From positions 3,319,611-3,383,610 of the forward strand of contig OU744448.1 of NCBI GenBank assembly GCA_916610825.1: 64,000 bases of DNA. Direction: 5' to 3'. This document shows, one piece after another, positions 20,264 to 62,602 of this stretch. The DNA comes from Haliclystus octoradiatus (lineage: Eukaryota > Cnidaria > Staurozoa > Stauromedusae > Haliclystidae). Within the stretch, counting starts at the first letter, position 1. Each line of letters starts with the position of its first letter. Under the pieces are notes generated by a model that saw nothing but the letters and a program-made list of their open reading frames with translations, was not told the origin of the DNA and ran no database searches. A program made the translations under genes and the position numbers.

Positions 20264-20941
20264 TCAATCATCTTTGACAGGTCTTGAAATACTTTTCTCT
20301 TCCAATACAGCAATAACAATGTAATAAGCAATAATTATATGAATGACTATAACACAACCAACCGCACCACCAATTGCACCATTTTCATAGGCAAACACAT
20401 CTAAAAATTAAGAAATAAATTATAAAAAAATGAAGAAAAAAGGAAGAAAAATAGAAGAAAAAAAAGGAAAAAAAATTTATTGCTTATTTTGAACAGTTTT
20501 GGTAATTATGGGGAGAAATAAAGAAGATAACTTAGGAAAAACTTGGAATTTGCTCATGAACATGATCAGTTAATAAACTGTTCATGAACTCCTGAACTGT
20601 TTTTGCAGGGGAAGTAGCATATTTAGTAAGATATTCAAGGGTATACAAAATGTATTTGTGCTTGCGACCAACATTATCTGTTTCAAAGTGCTTGCAAATT
20701 CTTGAAGGTAAAATATTTTCTCGGATGATAATAAATCATAATTAATAATACACAAATAAACAAATAAATAAGAAACAAACTAATAACCGCAAATTTTTCA
20801 GTACGTTTACACTATAAACTATATAGTCCAGTCATCTCACCTTCTAGAACCTTCTTCAGGATAAAATAGGTCGCTATAGGTAAAATTAACATTCCAATAG
20901 TGAAAAGTAATAACGTATTCATTACAGCTGTTTCTTTGGGT
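20264..20941 (-). CDS. VMA21: VMA21, V-ATPase assembly factor (last two exons)
   Basis: Two exons on the minus strand, 20841-20941 and 20264-20400, join in phase and end in TGA. VMA21 is a small two-helix ER protein needed to assemble the V0 sector of the vacuolar ATPase. Exon 20841-20941 encodes the first membrane helix (LLLFTIGMLILPIATYFIL). The last exon encodes the second (GGAVGCVIVIHIIIAYYIVI), followed by a charged tail ending KDD, comparable to the ER-retrieval tail of the family. The acceptor before the upstream exon (TTTTCAG|ACCC) needs a first exon ending with two bases of a codon. I could not identify that exon to the right, where foldback repeats crowd the sequence. The start of the protein is therefore missing from this annotation. 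Confidence 0.82.
20555..20613. repeat. TTCATGAAC-family foldback element, half copy
   Basis: Retains GTTCATGAACTCCTGAACTG and TTTTTGCAGGGG at the right side. The left part is decayed. It sits in the intron between the two VMA21 exons. Confidence 0.5.
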
Positions 20942-21229
20942 CTGAAAATTGATAACAAAATACGTCATTCAATCAGAATCAGATCAAAGAATGATAGGCC
21001 TTCCGGAAATATCTAGTAATCAAAAATACATTCACGGGAGATTGGAAAAATTATTAAGGTGAGGCCTATTTATCTTGTAACAAGTAGCTTATTTAGTAAG
21101 ATATTCAACGGTAAACAATAAACATTTTCCGTTTCAAAGTGCTTGCAAATTGTTAATGTTTCTGACTTATAAAAGGATATGAATGTAGTAAGAAAATAAT
21201 TGATTGGAATATATTAGGGTAAGCGTTAG

Positions 21230-22250
21230 CGAGCTTGAGTGAGCATTCAAAATTTAATCATATTAGCTTCCACATGCCCACGGTATGGTAGTAGGCTAGC
21301 AGATTGGAAAGTTTGGTGTTTGCGGGCAAGATCTTGGCTGCGCAATTATTTTGTCCGTATTATATACAAAGTGGATAATGTTCCGGCTGCCAGAATCCTG
21401 ATTACTAGCGATAATGATCCGTGCGTCTTTTGCGCGTACGTTATCTGTTGTCTGCTTTTCTCTCACATTAGTTCAAAATGAAATGGTGACGGACAGTCTT
21501 GTTCCTCGACCAAGTTAATAACAATTCTGTTCATCAATTTAATGGTAGAATATATAAAAGAATTTAAAATGAAAGTGGTAGAGGGTGAAATATGATATAG
21601 TGATATATGAGAGATTCACGATGCTAGATACCACACCAAATCGTGCTCCTAAGCTTATGAAAAAAGCAAACAAACTCGGCTTTGATTTTGAGTCATACGA
21701 CAAAATCAGAATTAGTATGCATATGGGATCAGTTACAGGATAAGAAAATAACTAATAAGTTATTATCCCAAATTATTACAATCACAAAAGTAAAAATGCT
21801 TGGAAATGTTATTAGCCTACATAAATGTTCTCTGAAGCCTTGAGAACGCCAAATAAATGTCACGGCCTGAAAGTATTGAAAACGCTGGGCAACGTCGCTG
21901 AAAAGCTTTGATAAATCAAACACAGAATAAAATTATGAATGCGCAGTTATGTTGAATATCGTTTCTGTTTATATTTATTCCAAACAGTCGATCAAATCTA
22001 CGGTGCTATGATTTCTTCTACAAACTATTTAAGATTTAATTTGGATCGATCGACACGTCCATGTTTACTACCTATCTACGCATGCGCAAAGGACACACGG
22101 AACATTATCTTCTGAGAACAACTTTCCAGCAGCCGGAACAATATCCACAGCGTATTATATAACAAAATCACATAATTTCCATGTTTAATTAGATGTTATA
22201 TCTAAAATTTGCCTACATATGTGATCCACCCGCGTTAAGCTACACCAGAA
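21230..22250. mobile_element. Diverged foldback element
   Basis: The block at about 21350-21440 (GTGGATAATGTTCCGGCTGC, then a TGCGCGTACG end) is the diverged reverse complement of about 22084-22160 (GCAGCCGGAACAATATCCAC). The arms are roughly 80 bp and about 80% alike by eye. The outer limits are uncertain and there is no coding sequence. Confidence 0.45.
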
Positions 22251-22419
22251 TTAGGCTTTCAACGGCACATTTCCCGAGAATAATACGGCCTGGGCTACGC
22301 ATAATACATTCTTTCCAATCTGGGTAGGCTAAATGAAAATGACGTAGCAAAAGTGTTACTTGTGCAGTTGTTTTGTTAAAAGAAAAAAAAAGTTGTACGC
22401 CTAATTAATGAGATGGAAA

Positions 22420-24030
22420 TTTAGACCTATCAGTGATAGGCTATCACCTACCAGTGGGTCTAAACAGCGGAAGCGCGGAAGTGCGGAAATCATTGTTTTA
22501 AGCTGGCGCCTTTTTAGAGATTGCAGAATTTTCACAGGCGGGAATTCTATTGTCATGATCTGCGATAGTCTTTCTATACCTTCTAATTTCTATTGATTAA
22601 TACGATACACTATTAGGATTGTTGCTTCCCCGCATGCTACTTTTACGAAATTATAATGTTTAATATTTCATTTATTGTTGATTTAACATTCATTTGTCTT
22701 TTCAGCATAGAATGCTCAGAGCCTGTACTTGGATCGAAATTATCGTTTGTCAGATCTCGTCTAATGTCTCTAATAGATAGATATTTACCGCAACCAAAAT
22801 CAAAGGGTAATTTGGAGAAAACAATGAAAGTTAAAATATTGCATAAATATGATTATATCACGTTCTCTAGCTTTAGTCTAAATTATGTACTTAATATTTA
22901 ACTGCCAAGTGATTATATACAAATTAAAATATGCCCTTTCAATTGGTATTTTTAACAAAGTCATTTTCTTTGAATTGGTATTTGATATCAGAATGAATCA
23001 AATGGATTTGGATCGAAGAGAAGTAAATGGTTCCAAATCGAGGCTCAATTCAAGTTCAAGTACCAAGTTCATGATGGGTTCAAGTCAGTTCTAAAGTATA
23101 TTTTTAAAATAATCTGATCCCCATCGATTACCAAACTGTCCATTGGAAAGGACAGGAAATATCTGTGTAAAATCAATTGGTAGATAAATTATTAAGTACA
23201 TAATTTAGACTAGAGCTATAGAACGTCATATAATGATATTTATGTCATAATTTAACTTTCATTTTCTCCTAATTACTCCTTGATGTTGGTTGCGGTAAAT
23301 ATCTATCTATTATACGCGATCTGACAAACAATAATTTTGATCCAAGTACAGGCTCTGAGCACTCTTTGTTGAAAAGACAAACAAATTGTTAAATCAACGA
23401 TAATTGAAATATTAAACACTATAATTCGTAAAAGTAGCATGCAAGCAACAAAAATCCTAATAATGTATCGTAGGCCTATTAATCAATAGAAATTAGAAGG
23501 TATAGAAAGAAGTAAAGTAAAGTAATGTAGACAGTGTCGCCCTCCTGATCGCACCCGTACCACTCCTCTATTTCTAGATTAGTGACTTTTTTCGCTGAGA
23601 GGAATGATTTTAAACGCTCTTTGTTCATCTCAGTCGCGACACTGCAGATCAGTTTCAACAGATTTCATGGCAGATAGGTCTTGATTGTCAATGCGCAACG
23701 ATGCGTTGCAGCTATTCACAATGCAATTCCATCTGAACCATTCCATTCCATCCGCCATCCTCAGATGGTATTTATTTGATGTTTCAAATAAAGTCAAGGC
23801 TGAGTTGACCTTAGAGAGATTTGAACCACAGTCGATCAGATATGATCGATCTGAAGTTCGGTTGCTCTGCTATCTGAGCTAATCCTCCTTGAAAGAAAGA
23901 AAGACTATGGCAGATCATGACAATAGAATCGCCGCGCCTGAAGAATCTGCTATCTCTAAAAAAGCGCCAGCATAAAACAATGCTTTCTGCATACTTCCGC
24001 TATTTAGACCCACCGTATCACCAATAGACT
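22420..24030. repeat. Long imperfect inverted repeat with exon-like segment
   Basis: The left arm, about 22420-22905, is the diverged reverse complement of the right arm, about 23185-24020. The right arm is split by a SINE at 23505-23886. Matching landmarks include GGTCTAAA/CGGAAG at the outer ends, TTTCTATTGATTAATACGAT, CATGCTACTTTTACGAA and GAGCCTGTACTTGGATC. In the left arm a TTTTCAG|...|GTAATT segment at about 22706-22806 is open (reading SEPVLGSKLSFVRSRL and on to YLPQPKSKG) and could be an old captured exon. In the right arm the same segment is broken. Confidence 0.6.
23505..23886 (-). mobile_element. tRNA-SINE family 1, full-length
   Basis: On the minus strand it starts with a tRNA-like head (GGATTAGCTCAGATAGCAGA, box A; GTGGTTCAAATC, box B), followed by a ~280-bp body and the tail CACTCCTCTATTTCTAG-type sequence ending GCGACACTGTCTACATTACT. 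It interrupts the right arm of a large inverted repeat at ATAGAAAG. GAAAG-rich sequence on both sides is the likely target duplication. Confidence 0.8.
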
Positions 24031-24039
24031 ATGGTCCTA

Positions 24040-24840
24040 TGGGCAGGATTTCCAATTTTCTATCCGGGTCATTCCTGGGAAATCTGCAGTTTTTTCCCGC
24101 ACCCTCTTAGAATTTGTTAAAAAATATATATGCATATAGATCTCGATGAGCTGAGTTTAGAAATGTAACTTATAGCCACGACTTTGCAACAATTGTCGCA
24201 GAAAAGGTGTGAAAATTACATTTTCGCTACTCATTTAAACTAAATTTATTTCAAGCGAGTCCAGCCAAAAGGTGTGAATCTTTGTCAATTAGCGGTGTTG
24301 TGACACGGACAAATTGAGCTGCAAATTACTCCAGCTAAAACGTAAATATTGCAAATTGAGCACAGAAATTAAAATAGCACCACAGGAAGCAGCCTAGCAA
24401 TGAGTCACATAGGGTTAGACAACTACCTGCTGTGCAACTTTTGTCAACATTTGAAAAAAATCGAATGATTACCTTTTTGCTACGTATTTTTGAAGTTTTC
24501 ATTACAATTTTAATGGCAGTAAATGTGTAACTGCTTGGCTTTAAATTATACACTTGATAAGACAATTTATTCCTCTATAGCAGATGTTTTAAATCGTTGA
24601 AATCCAACGAGAAATGGAAAGGATATAAGCGTTTAATTGAGTACCGAAAATGTAATTTTCACACCTTTTCTGCGACTTTGAGGTGCCATAAAATCGAAAA
24701 TGGTGCGAAATCGTGACTATAAGTTACATTTCTAAACTCAGCTCATCAAGATCTATATGCAAATATATTTTTTAACAAATTGTAAGAGGGTGCGGGGAAA
24801 AACTGCAGATTCCCCATGGAATGACCCATCCATCCATTAT
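24040..24840. mobile_element. 0.8-kb foldback element with ~190-bp arms
   Basis: 24055-24240 and the reverse complement of 24645-24835 agree at CAGTTTTTCCCGCACCCTCT, AAAAATATATATGCATATAG, GAGCTGAGTTTAGAAATGTA and TCGCAGAAAAGGTGTGAAAA. The interior is unique AT-rich sequence. It is probably a non-autonomous DNA transposon; the family is not determined. Confidence 0.7.
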
Positions 24841-25689
24841 TCTATTCCATTCCGTTGGCGTTCCGATGGTTAATATTGCTGGTTTGAACTAACGAATAAC
24901 ATTCTTACCCCATAGATTTTCCACTTCTTTGCGCCTGAGTTTCCATTGCTGTATTCAATAATAATGATGACAATTACTTGAAAAGATCAAAAATGTTTAG
25001 TTAGAATTCATTTTATTCACACTTAATTTTTGACAATGAACTGCGATTTTCTATGTCAATGCTATCCTAATGATCTGGCCTCTTGTGGAAAAAGAAGTAG
25101 AGTCGATCACAAAATGGCGCGATAAACAAGTGGAGAAAATCATTGACATCATTATTCATACATCATACATAGAATGAAATAGATCAGTGTGAATGGATAC
25201 GAATTTACAGAGAAAGTGTGTACAAAAGGCATGATTTATGTATAATAAAATTAACATATCGTGAGAAATGGTTAGTATACATCTGAATATTTTTTTATTG
25301 AATTGATTTGACCCTTTTGACTGTTCTCAGTGTTCTGTAAACTACATTTCAAATATTTCAAATATTATGATTTGAAATTTAGACTAACTAAATTAAGTTC
25401 ATTGCAAACTCAACGACTGGATCTGGAACTACAAGGCATTATTCAAGCATCCTATATTTTGTATAAAATAATTTGATTAATTTAATCTGTTAAATTCTGA
25501 CAGCATTTTCTTTCCATTGTCTAGCCTTTATAGTAAAGAAAAATATACTTTGTCTATATAATCTTTATTACTTTTCAGAGATATAATAAAAGTTCAATAT
25601 TTCTATTTTAGATAAGTACACCGTGTGATATTGATTGATTGAGTTCAAGAAAGATCAAATGTTTTCATATCAGAACATAAAAGTTTATT
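24841..25689. other. Upstream region of INTS9, no gene seen
   Basis: AT-rich sequence between the foldback element and INTS9. No exon, TIR element or SINE was recognised. It presumably contains the INTS9 promoter, but no TATA or initiator can be singled out. Confidence 0.45.
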
Positions 25690-25713
25690 TTTTCAGAAGA
25701 ATCGACTAACACA
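25683..25713 (+). promoter_or_regulatory. Acceptor-like site 17 nt before INTS9 ATG (possible SL trans-splice site)
   Basis: TTTATTTTTTCAG ends at 25696, followed by a 17-nt leader (AAGAATCGACTAACACA) and the ATG at 25714. A strong pyrimidine-AG so close to the start, with no obvious upstream exon, is the usual look of a spliced-leader acceptor in tunicates and other SL-using animals. A normal 5'-UTR intron would look the same. Confidence 0.5.
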
Positions 25714-57187
<31,474 letters not shown>

Positions 57188-57612
57188 TTTTGTTTTCTAA
57201 ATAAATTTCTAGTATATAATATAGGAATATTGTAAATTGTAACCTATGTTTACAGTCGAATCTGACAATAACGATACGCTTGGGTGACAAACCATTTTAC
57301 CGGTTTGGGCAGAATCCGTTGTTACCGGTAAACTTTTAGCAAAAGTTTGTTATTTACAGAATACCGTTAAATCCGGAACCGTTATTGCCTGAGATCATTT
57401 TTGCATAGATTATACAGCGTACAACGGACTGTATAGTATATAACCCTCCCCTATATTTCTATACAAACATGAACCAATGAATATTGGTATAAGCTAGGAG
57501 GCCGCATGCGCAAGTAGTGGAATATCTACTGCATGTTAATAATCACATGTACAATTCCGCCATCCTGATTGGCTTAGAGAAAAGCTTTCATTCTTGAATA
57601 TTTTTAAATACA
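57188..57612. other. INTS9 3' UTR and downstream sequence
   Basis: AATAAA at 57200-57205 gives a likely poly(A) signal 13 nt after the stop. The following stretch (57255-57400) contains several ACCGTTATTG/CGGTTTGGG words arranged as weak inverted repeats, probably transposon debris. Confidence 0.6.
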
Positions 57613-57807
57613 ATGGAAGGAGGAGGTCGGAGAAAAAATCCATCTGTTGTTGTTAATCGAATTTGTCATAATTCTGAATTGAAACTACACCGACTGATGA
57701 GATTACGAAAGCAGGACTTGCGGCTGCTACTGAATCGATGGTATATCAATTCAAACTGTCGAACGTACTATGTTTTGAACGAGTGTGCCCAACGAGTGTT
57801 AAAATGA
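57613..57807 (+). CDS. Small basic ORF of unknown function
   Basis: 64 codons from ATG (MEGGGRRKNPSVVVNRICHN...) to TGA. It is rich in Arg/Lys/Leu (LHRLMRLRKQDLRLLLNRWY). No recognised domain and no clear donor site. It begins 426 bp after the INTS9 stop and ends 20 bp before the LTR element insertion. It may be a chance ORF, or the first exon of a gene cut off by the retroelement. Confidence 0.3.
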   Translation: MEGGGRRKNPSVVVNRICHNSELKLHRLMRLRKQDLRLLLNRWYINSNCRTYYVLNECAQRVLK

Positions 57808-57827
57808 GAATAACAGCTGGCTACGAG

Positions 57828-57987
57828 TATAGTGTTTCTATGCTACCCCCTATTATGTCACACCTATATGGTGCAGCTCTTATGTTATTGCAGTTCACTT
57901 TAAGAAGTGTTATCTAAGTAAAGGTTGTGTTTACTGTTGTCTATTGCTCTATCCTTCAACATTCTCTATGTAGTTAAATACATAACA
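57828..57987 (+). repeat. 5' LTR
   Basis: Begins TATAGTGTTTCTATGC, ends AATACATAACA. It differs from the 3' copy at a few positions, including the second base (TA here, TG there). Confidence 0.88.
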
Positions 57988-58000
57988 ATTGGCGACGAAG

Positions 58001-58519
58001 ATGGGATCGGTCTTATTGTTGAAGTCTCTGTCGAAAGAGCAATCCATTACTGCATGTGCAGAATGGGGTTTTATAGCTGATGGCACACGAGCTGAATTGA
58101 TTGGGCGTCTCCAAATTGGTTTGACCGCCGCAGGTCTAAACCCTGACATCTATGATTTTACATCAAAGTCAGAGTTAGTTCCAAGATCAACGTTAAATAT
58201 ACAAGGGAACAATACAAATGTAGCCTTAGATGTTCCTCCGCCGAATAATTTTGCTTTATCGCCTCAATCAAATGTTGCCAGTCGATGGGAGAAATGGCGA
58301 AATAGTTTCAATGTGTACGTTTCCGCGTTGGGAGGAGATTTATCACCGACAAGAAAGTCTGCATTACTGTTGCATGTGGCTGGTGGTGCTGTCCAGGAGT
58401 TAAAAGAGACTTTGGTCATGCAAGATGAAGATGCCCCAGGTATACCGATAGATATTTATAGTAAATTAATATGGACGTTTTTGTCGAAATTTATCAACTG
58501 TGGCAAAACCATTGAATGA
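58001..58519 (+). pseudogene. LTR element gag-like fragment
   Basis: Open from ATG 58001 just after the primer-binding site. The N-terminal ~50 residues resemble a SAP-type helix pair (CAEWGFIADGTRAELIGRLQ). Residues ~90-140 resemble the start of a Ty3/gypsy capsid (WEKWRNSFNVYVSALG; ARKSALLLH-like). Near 58470 the sequence switches to the end of an RT domain (FLSKFI) in another frame, marking a deletion that removed the rest of gag, protease and most of RT. Confidence 0.7.
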
Positions 58520-59135
58520 TTTAACCTCTAATAGTGTTGTTTGGAATTGGACTAACGAATGCCAGTCTTCTTTTGAACAAATCAAGTCACTATTAGTCAA
58601 TTCTCCAATATTAAGTTATTATGATAATAGAAAGGAGCTTCTTTTACATTGTGATGCATCACCTGTTGGTTTGGGCTGTGTACTCGCCCATAGAGATGAT
58701 AATGAAAATGAGCATCCAATTGCATTTGCAAATCGAAGTTTGACTGCATCAGAGAGAGGCTATGCTCAAATAGACAGAGAGGCTTTATTTATTATATATG
58801 GAGTTGAAAAATTCAGGCAATATGTTTATGGCCGTGAATTTACAATCATTACTGACCATAAGCCCTTATTACATATATTTGGGCCAAAACAATCTTTACC
58901 TGTGTTAGCTGCTGCACGCTTACAGCGTTGGGCAGTGAAATTATCTTCATTTCGTTACCAAATTGAATTTAAACCTGGGAAAGACCATGGTAACGCAGAT
59001 GCGTTAAGTCGTATGTCAACTGGATCTGTACCTGATCGTACTGACTCGTCATCTGTATTTTTATTCGTCAGATTAATTGTATACCTGTTGCTGGTGATGA
59101 TGTCAAAATTGAAACTAATGAAGATATTGTACTAA
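58490..59135 (+). pseudogene. LTR element RNase H fragment
   Basis: A Ty3/gypsy RNase H: LLLHCDASPVGLGCVLAHRD (first Asp), YAQIDREALFIIYGVEKFRQ (Glu), FTIITDHKPLLHIFG (second Asp), FKPGKDHGNADALSRM. It is preceded by the RT connection (STVAKPLNDL). No start codon; a deletion relic, not a gene. Confidence 0.82.
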
Positions 59136-59194
59136 AGAAAATTATTCCTTTTGTTCAAAATGGTTTGAGTGATCATTGTACTGATCTTACTTTA

Positions 59195-59440
59195 TTACCC
59201 TATTTTAAGAAACGTTATGAATTCATCAATCAACTCTTCTAAATCGTTACTCCGTCGCTCCTTCAATAACCTCGTTAAACCATTTTTAACGGTTTGCACT
59301 GCCCTCTCAGCCTCCCCATTTGATGAAGGATGATATGGAGGAGAAGGAACGATGACGGTGTATCTCATCATAGACATCAAGACCAAATCATTAATCACAG
59401 ACCTGTGCGGTCCAAACGTACTCCAAGTTATTACGGTTAT
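59195..59440 (-). pseudogene. Inverted integrase fragment inside the LTR element
   Basis: On the minus strand, opposite to the rest of the element, it reads PPYHPSSNGEAERAVQTVKN then GLTRLL. This is the conserved end of the integrase catalytic core, containing the third acidic residue (the Glu of NGEAE). The fragment was inverted within the element, either before or after insertion. Confidence 0.8.
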
Positions 59441-59599
59441 GACGATACTATCAAGGATACAGCGCAAAAGAAGTAGCTTAAATATTATAATAATTAAATA
59501 GTTATTATTCAATGTTAAAATATACCGTTTAATTAAGTAGTTTTACTTATTAATATCTCGTTAATGTCATACTTTATCTTTAATCTAAAAGGGGAGAAG

Positions 59600-59759
59600 T
59601 GTAGTGTTTCTATGCTACCCCCTATTATGTCACACCTATATGGTGCAGCTCTTATGTTATTGCGGTTCACTCTAAGAAGTGTTATCTAAGTAAAGATTGT
59701 GTTTACTGTTGTCTATTGCTCTATCCTTCAACATTCTCTATGTAGTAAAATACATAACA
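59600..59759 (+). repeat. 3' LTR
   Basis: Begins TGTAGTGTTTCTATGC directly after the polypurine tract and ends AATACATAACA, followed by the ACGAG target duplication. Confidence 0.88.
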
Positions 59760-59769
59760 ACGAGAGATA

Positions 59770-60555
59770 CGTAGATTGATCACTTTATATAGGTGGCCTT
59801 TATATAATAATAATAATAATAAAAAAAAAATTGGTTTTCTATAGCGCTATTTCATAAAATAATCCAAAAGCGCTTTACAAGATGGTTATAATATAGTAAA
59901 ATGCTAGTATAATGAAAATTAACTATTAACTATTAAACAAAAAGTCATAAAAAATGAATAAAAATGAACAAAAAGTGGAACTAATAATTAATTGTCGGTA
60001 ATATTATATGCTCTTTTAAAAAGATATGTTTTTAGATGGCCTTTAAATTCCGACAGTGAAGTCAACATATACAAGTTTGATTCAAAGGGAATTACTATTT
60101 TAGACATCGTATGAGTGACTACTATATTATGGCGGATGCTTTATAGAGTAAGTAGTAATGTGGACGGTGTCGCCCTACCGAAAGCACCCGTACCACTCCT
60201 CTATTTCTAGAGAAGTGGCTCTTTTCGCTAAGAGCAATGATGTTAAACGCTCCTTCGATCTCAGCCGCGACACTGCAGATCAATTTCAACAGATTTCATG
60301 GCAGATAGGCCTTGATTGTCAATGCGCAACGATGCGCCGCAGCTACTCACAATGCAATTCCTTCTGAACCATTCCATCCGCCATCCTTAGATGGTACTCA
60401 TTTGATGTTTCAGATAAAGTCAAGGCTGAGTTGACCTGAGGGGGATTTGAACCACAGTCGATCAGATATGATACGATCTGAAGTTTGGTTGCTCTGCCAA
60501 CTGAGCTAATCACCTTTTATAGAGGTGACCGTTATAAGAGGTTTGACTGTATTTC
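59770..60555. mobile_element. ACAGTNAAACCTGT MITE interrupted by two insertions
   Basis: MITE pieces at about 59770-59805 (TATATAGGTGGCCTTTATAT), 60060-60145 (TTTGATTCAAAGGGAATTAC, GACATCGTATGAGTGAC) and 60516-60555 (GAGGTGACCGTTATAAGAGG TTTGACTGTA) match 36938-37114 in order. The gaps hold a LINE-tail-like repeat (59806-60059: TTTTCTATAGCGCTATTTCA, AAAGCGCTTTACAA) and a SINE (60147-60516). Confidence 0.65.
60147..60516 (-). mobile_element. tRNA-SINE family 1, full-length
   Basis: Minus strand: GGTGATTAGCTCAGTTGGCA head, GTGGTTCAAATCCCCC box B, full body, and the CTCTATTTCTAG-type tail. ATAGAG on both sides (60136-60141 and 60519-60524) marks the target duplication inside the older MITE. Confidence 0.82.
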
Positions 60556-61091
60556 TATATTCTTGTAGAAATGCTAAGCGGTTTCTTGTTCAATTTCAAA
60601 TAAATTTACAAATGTGTATTGCTCAAAATACGGACATTTGCAATTTTATGTTTGAGAAACCGATTCGTGCAAATGTATTCAAAAATAAACGCTAAATCTT
60701 ATATGATGACATCTATAAATCAATGAAGTATCAACAATTCTACAGCCGATATTTGCTTGAATCTGTCGAATCTGAAAAATATACATTTTAAATATTGCAA
60801 ATCCTTGGTAACATCAAGTGGAGCCGTCAAGAGTGGAAATATTTCAAAAATACATTAGAAATATACAATATTATCTACCAGGATATCGCAAAAATGATGT
60901 ATATATACAAATATTAAGCACTTTCTTTGCAATGTGGTTTAAAAATATATACGAAAGTTGCTTAATGAGGCAGGAGGAATGGGTAAGAAAATCAAAAGCC
61001 GCCCCACTGGGTGTGCCTGGTAGCAGCCCGAATGTTTATATAACCCAGATAGCACAAGGAAATGTTTAATACCTGATTTCTACAATAGAAA

Positions 61092-61205
61092 TATCTTGTA
61101 AATGTTCATCAAATCCTTCCCTGTGCACTTATGATCACGCTTATCGCCCAATATTCGCTGTAAAATATCACGCGTATCGTTCAATATTTGTCGTAAATTA
61201 TCACG
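61092..61205. repeat. Three ~33-bp tandem repeats
   Basis: Units of the type ATCACGCGTATCGCTCAATA TTTGTCGTAAAAT repeat three times with drift (from TGATCACGCTTATCGCCCAATA to ATCACGCGTATCACTCAATA). Function unknown. Confidence 0.7.
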
Positions 61206-61589
61206 CGTATCACTCAATATTTTGATAAAAAAAAGGATTGTTGAGCAATGATTCGAATTAAGCAATGATCTTGTTTACCCTGGTTACCGTTCGTCCTGAT
61301 CGAATCAAACCATCATCATCATGGTCACGTGTAATAAAATAAACGGACGGTTTTCCGCCATCGTGTTAATCGTGTTAATCCTATGACATTCGAATCAATT
61401 TCGAATCACAAATTGAAGAGTACTCAAAATATTTCAAAATAGGGGTCTATACGAACAGTGCTCCAATGTCACTTCAGGACCCTGTGTCGCAGATGCTTAG
61501 TCAGCTTGGTTGGCTATGCGCCAGAGACAGAGTGAAATAAAATTAGCTTTCCTTGGTGCATAAAATAAAATTTCAGAAAGCTCCTCCTA

Positions 61590-61925
61590 TGCTATACACA
61601 TTCTTCTCTTCTCCATTGACCACAAAAACAAGCTCCCGACCAATATTGACAAATGCATCGAACACAGCCATCACAATTCACAACTCTCAATCTCAGTCGG
61701 CTGGTGCTTGTTTGTGGAATGATTTGCCATCCTCGATGAAAGCGACCGCAGACATTTCGAGTGATAGCAAAATGTGCAAAATTATGCTATTATCAATTTA
61801 ACTACTTATTTAATCTTGATATTTTAAAAAAATAATATTGTTTTTTTTTATAATGAGCCCTTTAAAAAAGCCTGTGTAGGCTTAAAGGTTTATCTCAATA
61901 AATGATGATGATGATGATGATGATG
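61590..61925 (+). mobile_element. Non-LTR retrotransposon (LINE) 3' end
   Basis: A reading frame ends with ACLWNDLPSSMKATADISS, similar to the WNxLPxxI/M motif that closes many LINE reverse transcriptase ORFs. A short 3' UTR follows, ending in (GATGAT)n at 61903-61926. 5'-truncated. Confidence 0.6.
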
Positions 61926-62160
61926 AATGTTTGTGTGGTGTTTTATTGCCTGACAGCGTTTCGATTTCAGGGTTTTTAATGAAAGCTGCACTGGTTCTAT
62001 TTTATAAATTTATATCTATTTTCATAATATTTTATGATATAATTAATGTTTTTCATTCCCATACTATAAGATTTAGATGGGATAAACAAAGTAAATTCAA
62101 AAGAATTGTCCCGCGTTTTTTCCCTGTAGGGACTGGTATTAACAACGAGATATATGAAAT

Positions 62161-62588
62161 CGACATGTAACTCCGAAGAGGCATATTATTGGTCAAAATA
62201 TTAATTAAGAATACTATGCAGACATACATACATACATTCATATACACCCCGATATACACACTAAAAAAAAACTGTTGTAGATTTTTCATGAATTATTCAA
62301 TGTCCACATGCTCATCTTTTGTTTATATAGAAATATATATATCCTTTATTTTACCAGACGACATTCAGTGAGCAAATCGACATGTAACTCCGAAGAGGCA
62401 TATTATTGGTCAAAATATTAATTAAGAATACTATGCAGACATACATACATACATTCATATACACCCCGATATACACACTAAAAAAAAACTGTTGTAGATT
62501 TTTCATGAATTATTCAATGTCCACATACTCATCTTTTGTTTATATAGAAATACATATATCCTTTATTTTACCAGACGACATTCAGTCT
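62161..62588. repeat. 217-bp direct tandem duplication
   Basis: 62161-62377 is repeated at 62378-62588 with only about two substitutions (for example ACATGCTC versus ACATACTC). It starts CGACATGTAACTCCGAAGAG and ends CCAGACGACATTCAGT. It lies immediately upstream of the ATG at 62603, so it duplicates the proximal promoter / 5' leader of the secreted-protein gene. Confidence 0.9.
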
Positions 62589-62602
62589 TATAACAAATCA
62601 AA

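Larger units (their letters stand above)
57828..59759 (+). mobile_element. Ty3/gypsy-type LTR retrotransposon, deleted and rearranged
   Basis: Two 160-bp LTRs (57828-57987, 59600-59759) flanked by the 5-bp target duplication ACGAG (57823-57827, 59760-59764). A primer-binding-type ATTGGCGACGAAG follows the 5' LTR and a polypurine tract AAAAGGGGAGAAG precedes the 3' LTR. The interior is only 1.6 kb: a gag-like piece, a jump into the RT/RNase H region, then a deletion and an inverted integrase fragment. It is non-autonomous. The LTRs differ at only about six positions by eye, so insertion is not ancient. Confidence 0.88.
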
